A stretch of DNA of 10,169 nucleotides from contig CAKUFB010000076.1 of assembly GCA_934647145.1 (NCBI GenBank), forward strand, positions 1 through 10,169, read 5' to 3'. Within the stretch, counting starts at the first letter, position 1, and each line of letters begins with the position of its first letter. Source of the DNA: an uncultured Clostridia bacterium. Its GTDB lineage: Bacteria > Bacillota > Clostridia > Christensenellales > Aristaeellaceae. Below the pieces are notes generated by a model that saw only the letters and a program-made list of their open reading frames with translations, did not search any database and had not been told where the DNA came from. Position numbers and translations under genes: made by a program. Positions 1-6,038 of this stretch are shown here, piece by piece.

Positions 1-693
1 GGTCAGCAGTTTGCGAATCCCGCCCGGCAGTGGGACGGCTTTGTGCTGTTCACCGCGGGCGAGGCGCTGTATGAGGACGAAGCGTCCCGCGCGCAGCTGC
101 AGCCGGGGGATCTGATCCCGCTTCGCCGGGGCGGCCGCTATCGCCTGACCTACCTGCGCGGCGTGCAGTACGTGACCTGTGCGTTCGACTTCACCCAGAC
201 CTGCCCGGAAATCGACGCACTGCGGGGTGTCCTTCACCTGTCCTGCGAGCAGCAGCGCGCCGTGATGGAATGTGAAGCGCTGTTCAGGCAGCGCGCGCCC
301 GAGCGCTACATGCGCTGTAAGGCGCGCCTGTTCGAGCTGTATGCCCAGTGGATCGGCGCGTCCCGCACCCCGCACGAGCCTTGCGAGCCCTGTGCCCGCG
401 CCGAGGCCTTCCTGCGCGAAAATTACGCGCGCGCCTTCACCGCACAGGAAATCGCCCAGGCCTGCGGCGTCAGTCCGTCGTACCTGCGCGCGCTGTTTCA
501 TGCCCGCACAGGCCTGAGCATACTCGAATACCGCGACCGTCTCCGCGCCGAACGCGCCGCCGAAATGCTGCGAAGCGGCCTGTTCACCGTCACGGAAACC
601 GCCCTCGCGCTGGGCTACTGCGACGTGTACTACTTCTCCCGCGCCTTCAAAAAGCGCTTCGGCGTACCGCCCTCACGCCTGCGCGGGCAGTAA
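1..693 (+). CDS. AraC-family transcriptional regulator, 5'-truncated by the window edge
   Basis: The reading frame is open from the first base (GQQFANPARQWDGFVLFTAG...) and ends at TAA 691-693, giving 230 visible codons, so the true start lies upstream. Residues about 10-65 look like a cupin-type ligand-sensing half, with W11, G13 and an LQPGDLIPL turn, as in AraC/RhaS proteins that sense sugars. The C-terminal 100 residues form the paired helix-turn-helix domain: FTAQEIAQACGVSPSYLRALF (residues about 146-166) and then the family signature around GYCDVYYFSRAFKKRFGVPPSRLR. A CEPC pair lies in the linker (about 128-131); its role is unknown. The gene converges on the kinase and shares a terminator hairpin with it. 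AraC proteins beside sugar importers often activate them, so control of the neighbouring transporter is plausible but not shown. Family call firm; ligand unknown. Confidence 0.93.
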   Translation, partial: GQQFANPARQWDGFVLFTAGEALYEDEASRAQLQPGDLIPLRRGGRYRLTYLRGVQYVTCAFDFTQTCPEIDALRGVLHLSCEQQRAVMECEALFRQRAPERYMRCKARLFELYAQWIGASRTPHEPCEPCARAEAFLRENYARAFTAQEIAQACGVSPSYLRALFHARTGLSILEYRDRLRAERAAEMLRSGLFTVTETALALGYCDVYYFSRAFKKRFGVPPSRLRGQ

Positions 694-731
694 AAAGCGC
701 CGCCCTCCGCGTTTGCGGAAGACGGCGTTTT
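692..731. terminator. Bidirectional intrinsic terminator between convergent genes
   Basis: An imperfect inverted repeat pairs AAAAGCGCCG..CTCCGC (692-710) with GCGGAAGACGGCGTTTT (715-731) around a GTTT loop. Read on the plus strand, the stem ends in TTTT just after the AraC stop codon. Read on the minus strand, it ends in TTTTT just after the kinase gene. There is one bulged base and two mismatches in the stem, so strength may differ between the two directions. Confidence 0.75.
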
Positions 732-741
732 GCATCTGTGA

Positions 742-1875
742 TTACTTTTTGTAGCGCTCCCAGCAGTCGCGCACGATGGCGTTCATCGCGTCCATCTTCA
801 GGCGCATGTCCTTCGCCAGGGCGATCTGGCAGCGGGTGCGCAGCAGATTGTGGCCGGGCATGCGGGTCTTGAAGTACTTGTCTCCGATGAGGTAGTCGTC
901 CAGGAAACGGGACGCCAGCTCGCAGGCCAGCGCGAAGCAGCTCTGCCCCAGCGTGGCCACCTCGGCCTCGGTCAGCGTGGAGGCGGTCTCCTTCAGGAAG
1001 CCCTCGGCGAACGCCCAGTACACATTCAGGTTCACGCCCGCCTTTGCCGCGTCGGGGCAGTCCTCCTCTACAAAGTTGGCGGTCGAACGGATGGCGTCGC
1101 CGAAGTCGTGGCCGACCAGGCCGGGCATGACGGTATCCAGGTCGATAACCACCAGCGCCTCATGCGTCTTCTCGTCGAAGAGCACGTTGTTGATCTTGGT
1201 GTCGTTGTGGGTCACGCGCAGGGGCAGCCCGCCCGCCGCGTACAGGTCAGTCAGGCGGCAGGCCTCGTCCTCGACCAACAGCAGCCAGTCGATCTCCTCC
1301 CGCACCTCCCTGACGCGCCCGCACGGATCGGCCGCTACGTCCGCCTTGAACTTCTCATAGCGCTTGCGGGTGTCGTGGAAATCGGGGATGGTGTAGTACA
1401 GCTGATTCACGTCGAAATCGGAGAGCATCATCTGGAAGTCGCCGAACGCCTGGCCCGCGCGGCGCACCACATTCAGGTCGTCGCAGGTGTCGAAGGTAAC
1501 CGAAGGCAGGTAATTGCTCAGCCGCCAGAAGCCGTCCTTGTCCATCAGGTAGTTCAGGCCCTCGGCAGTGTGGTGGAAGTGCAGGCACTTCGAGTCCGGG
1601 CGCTTTTTGCGGATATGCTCGGTCACCCGGTCGATGTTGCGCATCAGCTCCACCGGGCGCTGAAAGGCGTAGGTGTTGACCCGCTGCACCAGGTACGACT
1701 TGATGCTGGCCATGCCGGTTCCGTCGTCGCGGATGTAGTTGACGCGATAGGTGTGATTCACGTTGCCCTTCTTGATCTCCTCATAGGAAAAGAAGGGGCC
1801 GGGAATGCGGAAGACCTCGCCCACCTGCAGGAGCTTGCGGGCGACCTCCGGGTTCATTTTATTGATACTGTTCAT
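742..1875 (-). CDS. nahK: NahK-like N-acetylhexosamine 1-kinase (APH-fold phosphotransferase)
   Basis: The 377-residue protein is close in length to bifidobacterial N-acetylhexosamine 1-kinase (about 360) and shares its signature segments as I remember them: the N-lobe GNVNHTYRV (37-45), AGQAFGDFQ (140-148), the catalytic loop LRVTHNDTKINNVLFD (219-234, catalytic Asp225), the metal-binding IDLDTVMPG (244-252), and the C-terminal YLIGDKYFKTRMPGHNLLRTR (338-358). NahK phosphorylates GlcNAc or GalNAc at C1 in the cytoplasm using ATP. The true substrate here is not determined. I chose the ATG at 1873-1875 (MNSINKMNPE) because GAGGAGA sits 8 bases upstream. A longer frame up to 1926 would begin upstream of the promoter -10 box and add residues that look non-coding. 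The gene is divergent from a sugar-type ABC operon. No pyrophosphorylase, epimerase or lacto-N-biose phosphorylase gene is visible here. The general kinase family is firm; NahK specificity is inferred. Confidence 0.9.
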   Translation of the reverse strand: MNSINKMNPEVARKLLQVGEVFRIPGPFFSYEEIKKGNVNHTYRVNYIRDDGTGMASIKSYLVQRVNTYAFQRPVELMRNIDRVTEHIRKKRPDSKCLHFHHTAEGLNYLMDKDGFWRLSNYLPSVTFDTCDDLNVVRRAGQAFGDFQMMLSDFDVNQLYYTIPDFHDTRKRYEKFKADVAADPCGRVREVREEIDWLLLVEDEACRLTDLYAAGGLPLRVTHNDTKINNVLFDEKTHEALVVIDLDTVMPGLVGHDFGDAIRSTANFVEEDCPDAAKAGVNLNVYWAFAEGFLKETASTLTEAEVATLGQSCFALACELASRFLDDYLIGDKYFKTRMPGHNLLRTRCQIALAKDMRLKMDAMNAIVRDCWERYKK

Positions 1876-1897
1876 GCATTTATCTCCTCTCCCGCAC

Positions 1898-1926
1898 ATT
1901 ATACCAGAGGACGCCGCGCTTGGCAA
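1898..1926 (-). promoter_or_regulatory. Near-consensus promoter for the NahK-like kinase
   Basis: On the minus strand, TTGCCA (1921-1926) is followed by a 17-base spacer and TATAAT (1898-1903), with TGG directly before the -10 as an extended -10 element. The expected transcript start, near 1891, would leave a leader of only about 16 bases, nearly all taken up by the ribosome binding site GGAGAGGAG. This leaves little room for RNA-level control, so regulation, if any, should be at initiation. Confidence 0.85.
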
Positions 1927-2203
1927 GCCGTCCGGAGGCGTTTGGTGCGATTGCTTGGATACTTTTCACAGGAATATGAAATTTACCATTCGATTCCGCA
2001 GGCCCGGCGCGCGCGAGGCGCGGGGCTGCATTTTCACCCGCAGCCTCCGCCATTTCAAAATCCGCCCATGCGCATTCCTCCGCCTTCCAGGACATATCTA
2101 CGCCTCAAATGACGGAATCATTCCTCCGCCATGCAGACCCGTCCGCCCGCCCGGCGCGCGGCATTATTTTCTGTAGGGACTGGCTTTTTTCGCGGAAATA
2201 CCT
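1927..2203. other. Divergent intergenic region with candidate operator repeats
   Basis: No convincing gene lies in this stretch: frames through it have short, unlikely products and no good ribosome binding site. About 1950-1995 is clearly richer in A+T than the rest of the window. CATTCCTCCGCC occurs twice as a direct repeat (2073-2084 and 2119-2130, 46 bases apart), and the core CCTCCGCC occurs a third time at 2044-2051. All three lie upstream of the operon's -10 box, where an activator such as an AraC protein would bind. A GC-rich run (about 2006-2025) and no clear riboswitch-like architecture are the other things I see. Confidence 0.5.
2073..2130 (+). repeat. Direct repeat CATTCCTCCGCC x2, candidate operator
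   Basis: The 12-base word CATTCCTCCGCC is at 2073-2084 and again at 2119-2130. Its 8-base core CCTCCGCC is also at 2044-2051. AraC-family proteins usually bind direct repeats upstream of the promoter they activate, and these copies lie 74 to 160 bases upstream of the operon -10 box. Purine/pyrimidine-skewed short words recur by chance in GC-rich DNA, so this is only a candidate. Confidence 0.4.
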
Positions 2204-2209
2204 TATAAT
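2204..2209 (+). promoter_or_regulatory. -10 box for the RDD/ABC importer operon
   Basis: A perfect TATAAT at 2204-2209 precedes the RDD start codon by 49 bases. At 17 bases spacing the -35 position reads TGGCTT (2181-2186), which is poor. A strong -10 with a weak -35 is what an activator-dependent promoter looks like, in line with an AraC-type regulator nearby. Transcription would begin near 2216, giving a leader of about 43 bases that contains GGAAGGAG. Confidence 0.6.
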
Positions 2210-2258
2210 AGGCATAGACGTGAAAAACCGCCAGCGGGTCGGAAGGAGTCGAACGGAT

Positions 2259-3017
2259 TTGTTCAGTCTGCAGCGCGCCGGGATGTGGAAGCGGATCTCC
2301 GCCTTCCTGTTCGATTTCATACTGGGAGGCGTGGCGGCGACGCTGTTCGCCTTCCTCCTGTCGGGCGTCCTGGGCTACGACGGGCATGTGGACGCGCTCG
2401 AGGCGGCCTATACGACCTATGGCGAGCAGTACGGCGTGGACTTTCACATGTCGCTGTCCGACCGCGACGCGCTGACCGAGGCGGACGAAAAGCGGCTGGA
2501 CGAGGCGTACAGGGCGCTGGGTCAGGACGAGCGGGCGGTCTACGCGTACGAAATGGTCATGCGCCTGACCGTGCTGATCCTGTCCATGAGCCTGCTGCTC
2601 GCCTGCCTGCTGATTGAATTCGTCGTTCCGCTGCTTCTTCACGACGGCCGGACGCTGGGTAAGCGCATCTTCTCCCTGGGCGTCATGCGCGCGGACGGCG
2701 TGCGCATCAGCGCCGTCACGCTGTTTATCCGCTCGATACTGGGCAAATACACCATCGAACTCATGGTTCCCGCGCTGATTCTGCTCATGCTGTACTTTGG
2801 CAGCCTGGGCCTTTTCGGCACGCTCGCGCTTGCCGGGCTGGCGCTGGTGCAGCTCGCGCTCTTCCTGGCCACCTGGGCGCACACGCCGGTACACGACCTG
2901 CTCGCGGGCACGGTGGTGATCGACTACCCCAGCCAGAAGATCTTCGCCAGCCGCGAGGAACTGATCGCCTTCAAGCAACAACAGCACGCGCAGCAGGTCG
3001 CCTCCGAGCGCTCCTGA
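2259..3017 (+). CDS. RDD-family integral membrane protein
   Basis: A 252-residue protein starting at TTG (2259-2261), placed 10 bases after GGAAGGAG (2241-2248). That start keeps the LQRAGMWKRISAFLFDFILG segment typical of RDD proteins. The ATG at 2283 has no ribosome binding site and would cut into this segment. The family-defining residues are visible as Arg12, Asp19 and Asp203 (in HDLLAGTVVID). Membrane segments are at about 15-38, 101-127 and 162-196, the last long enough to cross twice. TLGKRIFSLGV (132-142) is the usual conserved loop. Residues 40-95 form an acidic, soluble insert between the first two membrane segments. RDD proteins have been linked to ion or solute transport and stress, but most have no known role. 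It is separated from the ATPase gene by 23 bases with no space for a promoter, so it heads the operon. Confidence 0.87.
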   Translation: MFSLQRAGMWKRISAFLFDFILGGVAATLFAFLLSGVLGYDGHVDALEAAYTTYGEQYGVDFHMSLSDRDALTEADEKRLDEAYRALGQDERAVYAYEMVMRLTVLILSMSLLLACLLIEFVVPLLLHDGRTLGKRIFSLGVMRADGVRISAVTLFIRSILGKYTIELMVPALILLMLYFGSLGLFGTLALAGLALVQLALFLATWAHTPVHDLLAGTVVIDYPSQKIFASREELIAFKQQQHAQQVASERS

Positions 3018-3040
3018 CGCGCCAAAGAAAGGGGTATCCC

Positions 3041-4144
3041 ATGAAAATCGTGCTCGAGAACCTGACCAAGATCTTCCCCAGCCGCAACAGGAAGTCCAGG
3101 GAGGAGGTCGTCGCGGTCAGCGACTTCTCCTTCGAGATCCCGGACGGCAAGCTGATCGGCCTGCTCGGCCCGTCGGGCTGCGGCAAGAGCACCACGCTGT
3201 ACATGATCAGCGGCCTGCAGAAGCCCACCTCGGGCAAAATCTTCTTCGGTGAGGACGACGTGACAGAGCTGTCCACCGAGAAGCGCGGCATCGGCCTGGT
3301 GTTCCAGAACTACGCGCTCTACCCGCACATGACGGTGCTGCAGAACATCCTGTTCCCGCTGCAGAACCTGACCGGCGCGGACAGGCTGACCAAGGATCAG
3401 ATGCTCGAGCGCGCGCAGAGCGCGGCGAAGCTGGTGCAGATCGAAGAGCTGCTCGACCGCAAGCCCAGCGAGCTCTCCGGCGGCCAGCAGCAGCGCGTCG
3501 CCATCGCCCGCGCCCTGGTCAAGATGCCCCGCGTGCTGCTGCTGGACGAGCCGCTGTCCAACCTGGACGCGCGCCTTCGCCTGCAGACCCGCGAGGAAAT
3601 CCGCCGCATCCAGAAGGAGACCGGCATCACCACCGTCTTCGTCACCCACGACCAGGAGGAGGCCATGTCCATCTCCGACCTGATCGTGGTCATGAAAAAG
3701 GGCGTGGTGCAGCAGACCGGCAGGCCGCAGGACGTGTACGACGACCCGGCCAACCTGTTCGTAGCCAAGTTCCTGGGCACCCCGCCCATCAACGTGTTTT
3801 CGGGACAGGTCAGGGAGCAATACCTGTATTTGGACGGCCAGCGCGTGCTGAAGGTTCCGGGCGTGTCCGACCGCGAGGTCATCGCGGGCGTCCGTCCGGA
3901 GGGCTTCGTGCCCGATGAAAACGGCCCGATGATCTGTAAGCTGTCGGGCGTGGAGGTCATGGGCCGCGACGTGAGCGTGGTCTCCACCCATCCCGCCTCG
4001 CTCAACCCGTCGATCCGCTCGATCGTCGGCTCCGACCTGGGCATCGGCGCGCATATGGAAACCATCCGCTACTCGCTCAAGCCGCGCAAGGTGTTCCTGT
4101 TCGATCAGGAAACCGAGGCGCGCGTGCCGTTCGAGGTGATGTGA
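3041..4144 (+). CDS. Family-1 (CUT1) ABC importer ATPase, MalK/UgpC/MsmK type
   Basis: This 367-residue ATPase would power uptake through the two permeases encoded next. Seen directly: Walker A GPSGCGKST (43-51), Q-loop Gln89 in VFQNYALYPHMTV, signature LSGGQQQR (145-152), Walker B VLLLDEP (165-171), D-loop SNLD (173-176) and switch His203 in VTHDQEEA. Residues about 240-367 form the OB-like regulatory (TOBE/MalK C-terminal) region, with the conserved FLGTPPINVF and GVRPEGF segments. A small basic insert, SRNRKSREE (14-22), sits before the Walker A strand. Many Firmicutes sugar importers share one unlinked MsmK ATPase; here the ATPase is encoded with its permeases. The start ATG follows AAAGAAAGGGG at 3026-3036. 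The next gene starts one base after its stop codon, and the permease ribosome binding site lies within its last codons. Confidence 0.96.
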   Translation: MKIVLENLTKIFPSRNRKSREEVVAVSDFSFEIPDGKLIGLLGPSGCGKSTTLYMISGLQKPTSGKIFFGEDDVTELSTEKRGIGLVFQNYALYPHMTVLQNILFPLQNLTGADRLTKDQMLERAQSAAKLVQIEELLDRKPSELSGGQQQRVAIARALVKMPRVLLLDEPLSNLDARLRLQTREEIRRIQKETGITTVFVTHDQEEAMSISDLIVVMKKGVVQQTGRPQDVYDDPANLFVAKFLGTPPINVFSGQVREQYLYLDGQRVLKVPGVSDREVIAGVRPEGFVPDENGPMICKLSGVEVMGRDVSVVSTHPASLNPSIRSIVGSDLGIGAHMETIRYSLKPRKVFLFDQETEARVPFEVM

Positions 4145-4145
4145 T

Positions 4146-5087
4146 ATGGTCAACAGCAAGCAATGGAAAGCCTGGCTGTACCTGGCCCCGGCGCTGGCGC
4201 TCCTCATGGTGTTCACCGTGTGGCCGATCGTCAACACCGTGCGCATGTCGCTGCTTGAAAACTACTCCGGCCTCAAGGCCGCGGGCGGCGAGACCTTCCG
4301 TCTGGGGTTCGGCAACTTTGTCAAGGTGGTCAGGTACAGGAAGTTCCTGAGCTGCCTGAAGAACACCGTGCTGCTGTGCGTGTGGACGGTGCCGCTGTCG
4401 ACCGTCCTGGCGCTGCTCATCGCGGTGGCGCTCAACTCGATCAGGCCGCTGAAAAAGGCGCTGCAGACCATCTTCTTCCTGCCCTACGTCACCAACTCGA
4501 TCGCCATCGGCATGGTGTTCGCGGCGATGTTCAACATCGTGGGCAGCTTCTACGGCACCGAAAACGAGCTGGTGGTCACCGCCGGCATCATCAACAACAT
4601 CATCGAGTTCTTCGGCGGCGCGCGGATCAACTGGATCAACTACGGCTCCAGCTACACCGCCAACATGGCCGTCATGATCGTCTACATCGTCTGGAACGCG
4701 CTGCCGTTCAAGATACTGATCCTGCTGGGCGGGCTGCAGGCGATCAACAAACAGTACTACGAGGCGGCCAAGGTGGACAGCACGCCCCGCTGGCGCGTCT
4801 TCACCCGCATCACCGTGCCGCTGGTCTCCCCCATGCTGGCCTACGTGGTCATCACCGGCTTCATCGGCGGCTTCAAGGAATACACCAGCATCGTGGGTAT
4901 CTTCGGCGAAACCATGGGCCCGCCCAACGACGGCGGCCGCCTGAACACCATGGTCGGCTTCATCTACGACTCCCTGAGCAACAACAGCCAGGGACGCGCG
5001 AGCGCCGCGGCGCTGATCCTGTTCGCCATCATTCTTGCCGTCACCCTGGTCAATCTGTGGGTCAGCAAGAAGCGCGTGCATTACTGA
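4146..5087 (+). CDS. ABC importer permease, MalF/UgpA type
   Basis: A 313-residue inner-membrane subunit with about six hydrophobic segments, beginning at 8-30 (WLYLAPALALLMVFTVWPIV). The cytoplasmic EAA loop that docks on the ATPase is at about 203-224 (QYYEAAKVDSTPRWRVFTRI followed by TVPL). LAPALALLMVFTVWPIVNTV and the N-terminal layout are typical of the MalF-like partner. The large periplasmic P2 loop of enterobacterial MalF is absent, as expected for Gram-positive and UgpA-like members. Its ribosome binding site GAGGTG lies in the ATPase gene, so translation of the two is probably coupled. The imported substrate cannot be read from the permease alone; sugars, oligosaccharides and glycerol phosphates are all transported by this family. 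Confidence 0.95.
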   Translation: MVNSKQWKAWLYLAPALALLMVFTVWPIVNTVRMSLLENYSGLKAAGGETFRLGFGNFVKVVRYRKFLSCLKNTVLLCVWTVPLSTVLALLIAVALNSIRPLKKALQTIFFLPYVTNSIAIGMVFAAMFNIVGSFYGTENELVVTAGIINNIIEFFGGARINWINYGSSYTANMAVMIVYIVWNALPFKILILLGGLQAINKQYYEAAKVDSTPRWRVFTRITVPLVSPMLAYVVITGFIGGFKEYTSIVGIFGETMGPPNDGGRLNTMVGFIYDSLSNNSQGRASAAALILFAIILAVTLVNLWVSKKRVHY

Positions 5088-5099
5088 GGAGGTGCGGCG

Positions 5100-5990
5100 A
5101 TGTCAAACGATATGAAGGTTCTAAGCGCACGCCGGATTCGCGCCCAGTTCGTCCGTCAGCGCGCGGGCAAGGCGCTGTTTTACCTGGGCGTATACGCCTT
5201 TCTGATTCTGATGGCCGCGATCGTGCTGTTCCCGTTTTACTGGATGCTGATTTCCTCGGTCAAGTCGCTGGACGAGTACCGGCTGAGCGTGCCCACCTTC
5301 TGGCCGCGCGTGCTGATGCTCAACAACTACGTCACCGCCTTCACCACGGCCAAGCTGGGCCGGCTGTTCATGAACACGATGATCGTGGGCGTGGTGTCCA
5401 CGCTGCTCTCCCTGGTCATCACCATACTGACCGCCTTCGCCTTCGCGCGGCTGGAGTTCAGGGGCAAGGAGCTGCTCTTCGCCTTCCTGCTGGCCACGAT
5501 GATGATCCCCGGCGAGCTGTTCACCATCACCAACTACGGCACGGTCACCGCCTTCGGCTGGAAAAACACCTACACGGTGCTGATCGTGCCCTTCCTGGTG
5601 AGCGTGTTCTACATTTACCTCCTGCGCCAGAGCTTCCTGCAGATCCCAAACGAGCTGTATCTGGCGGCCAAGGTGGACGGCGCCAGGGACTTTAAATACC
5701 TGTGGAAGGTCATGGTGCCCCTGTCCCTGCCCACGCTGATCTCCATCACCATCCTCAAGATGATGGGCGCGTGGAACTCCTACATCTGGCCCAGGCTGGT
5801 CGCCAACGACGACGCGCACCGGCTGATCACAAACGGCCTGCGCAGCGCCTTCACCGACACCACGGGCGACGTGAACTACCCCGTGCAGATGGCGGCCGTG
5901 GCGCTGGTCTCCGCCCCGCTGTTCCTGGTGTTCGTCTTTTTGCGCAAGTACATCATGACGGGCGTCAGCCGCAGCGGCATCAAGGGTTAA
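5100..5990 (+). CDS. ABC importer permease, MalG/UgpE type
   Basis: A 296-residue inner-membrane subunit that pairs with the upstream permease. The first membrane segment is about 26-52 (LFYLGVYAFLILMAAIVLFPFYWML), followed by the family's SSVKSLDEY segment. The EAA loop for ATPase contact is at about 185-207 (ELYLAAKVDGARDFKYLWKV, then MVPL), and the C-terminus LRKYIMTGVSRSGIKG is the classic MalG-like ending. TGAGGAGG overlaps the stop codon of the preceding gene and sits 7 to 8 bases from this ATG, so the two permeases should be made in similar amounts. The stop codon TAA lies inside a hairpin that separates this gene from the binding-protein gene. Confidence 0.95.
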   Translation: MSNDMKVLSARRIRAQFVRQRAGKALFYLGVYAFLILMAAIVLFPFYWMLISSVKSLDEYRLSVPTFWPRVLMLNNYVTAFTTAKLGRLFMNTMIVGVVSTLLSLVITILTAFAFARLEFRGKELLFAFLLATMMIPGELFTITNYGTVTAFGWKNTYTVLIVPFLVSVFYIYLLRQSFLQIPNELYLAAKVDGARDFKYLWKVMVPLSLPTLISITILKMMGAWNSYIWPRLVANDDAHRLITNGLRSAFTDTTGDVNYPVQMAAVALVSAPLFLVFVFLRKYIMTGVSRSGIKG

Positions 5991-6010
5991 TAGGCCGGAA
6001 GGTCTGTTAA
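5987..6010 (+). promoter_or_regulatory. Intercistronic hairpin between permease and binding-protein genes
   Basis: TTAATAGGCC (5987-5996) and GGTCTGTTAA (6001-6010) form a 10-bp stem with two G-U pairs, closed by a GGAA tetraloop of the GNRA class. The 5' arm includes the permease stop codon. It is followed by an A-rich run, not a T-run, so it is not a standard terminator. Such a structure could stabilise a processed transcript and raise binding-protein output relative to the permeases. Confidence 0.5.
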
Positions 6011-6038
6011 TAAAAAGAAAAAAGGAAGGGATACTCAG

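Noticed and set aside
1876..1926. Longer N-terminus for the kinase (MPSAASSGIMCGRGDKC...)
   Set aside because: This extension would be translated from the promoter's own -35, spacer and -10 sequence, upstream of the predicted transcript start. The ATG at 1875 has the proper ribosome binding site.
1951..1980. Possible plus-strand promoter TTGCTT - 18 bases - TATGAA
   Set aside because: Both boxes are weak, it lies about 280 bases from the next start codon, and a perfect TATAAT at 2204 is better placed.
850..2112. 420-codon plus-strand open frame opposite the kinase
   Set aside because: The minus-strand frame encodes a clear NahK-like kinase with promoter and ribosome binding site. The plus-strand product has no recognisable family and no good ribosome binding site.
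2924..4246. 440-codon minus-strand open frame opposite the ABC ATPase
   Set aside because: It is antisense to a complete, motif-bearing ATPase, and the composition (His, Gln, Ala, Leu) is typical of a shadow frame.
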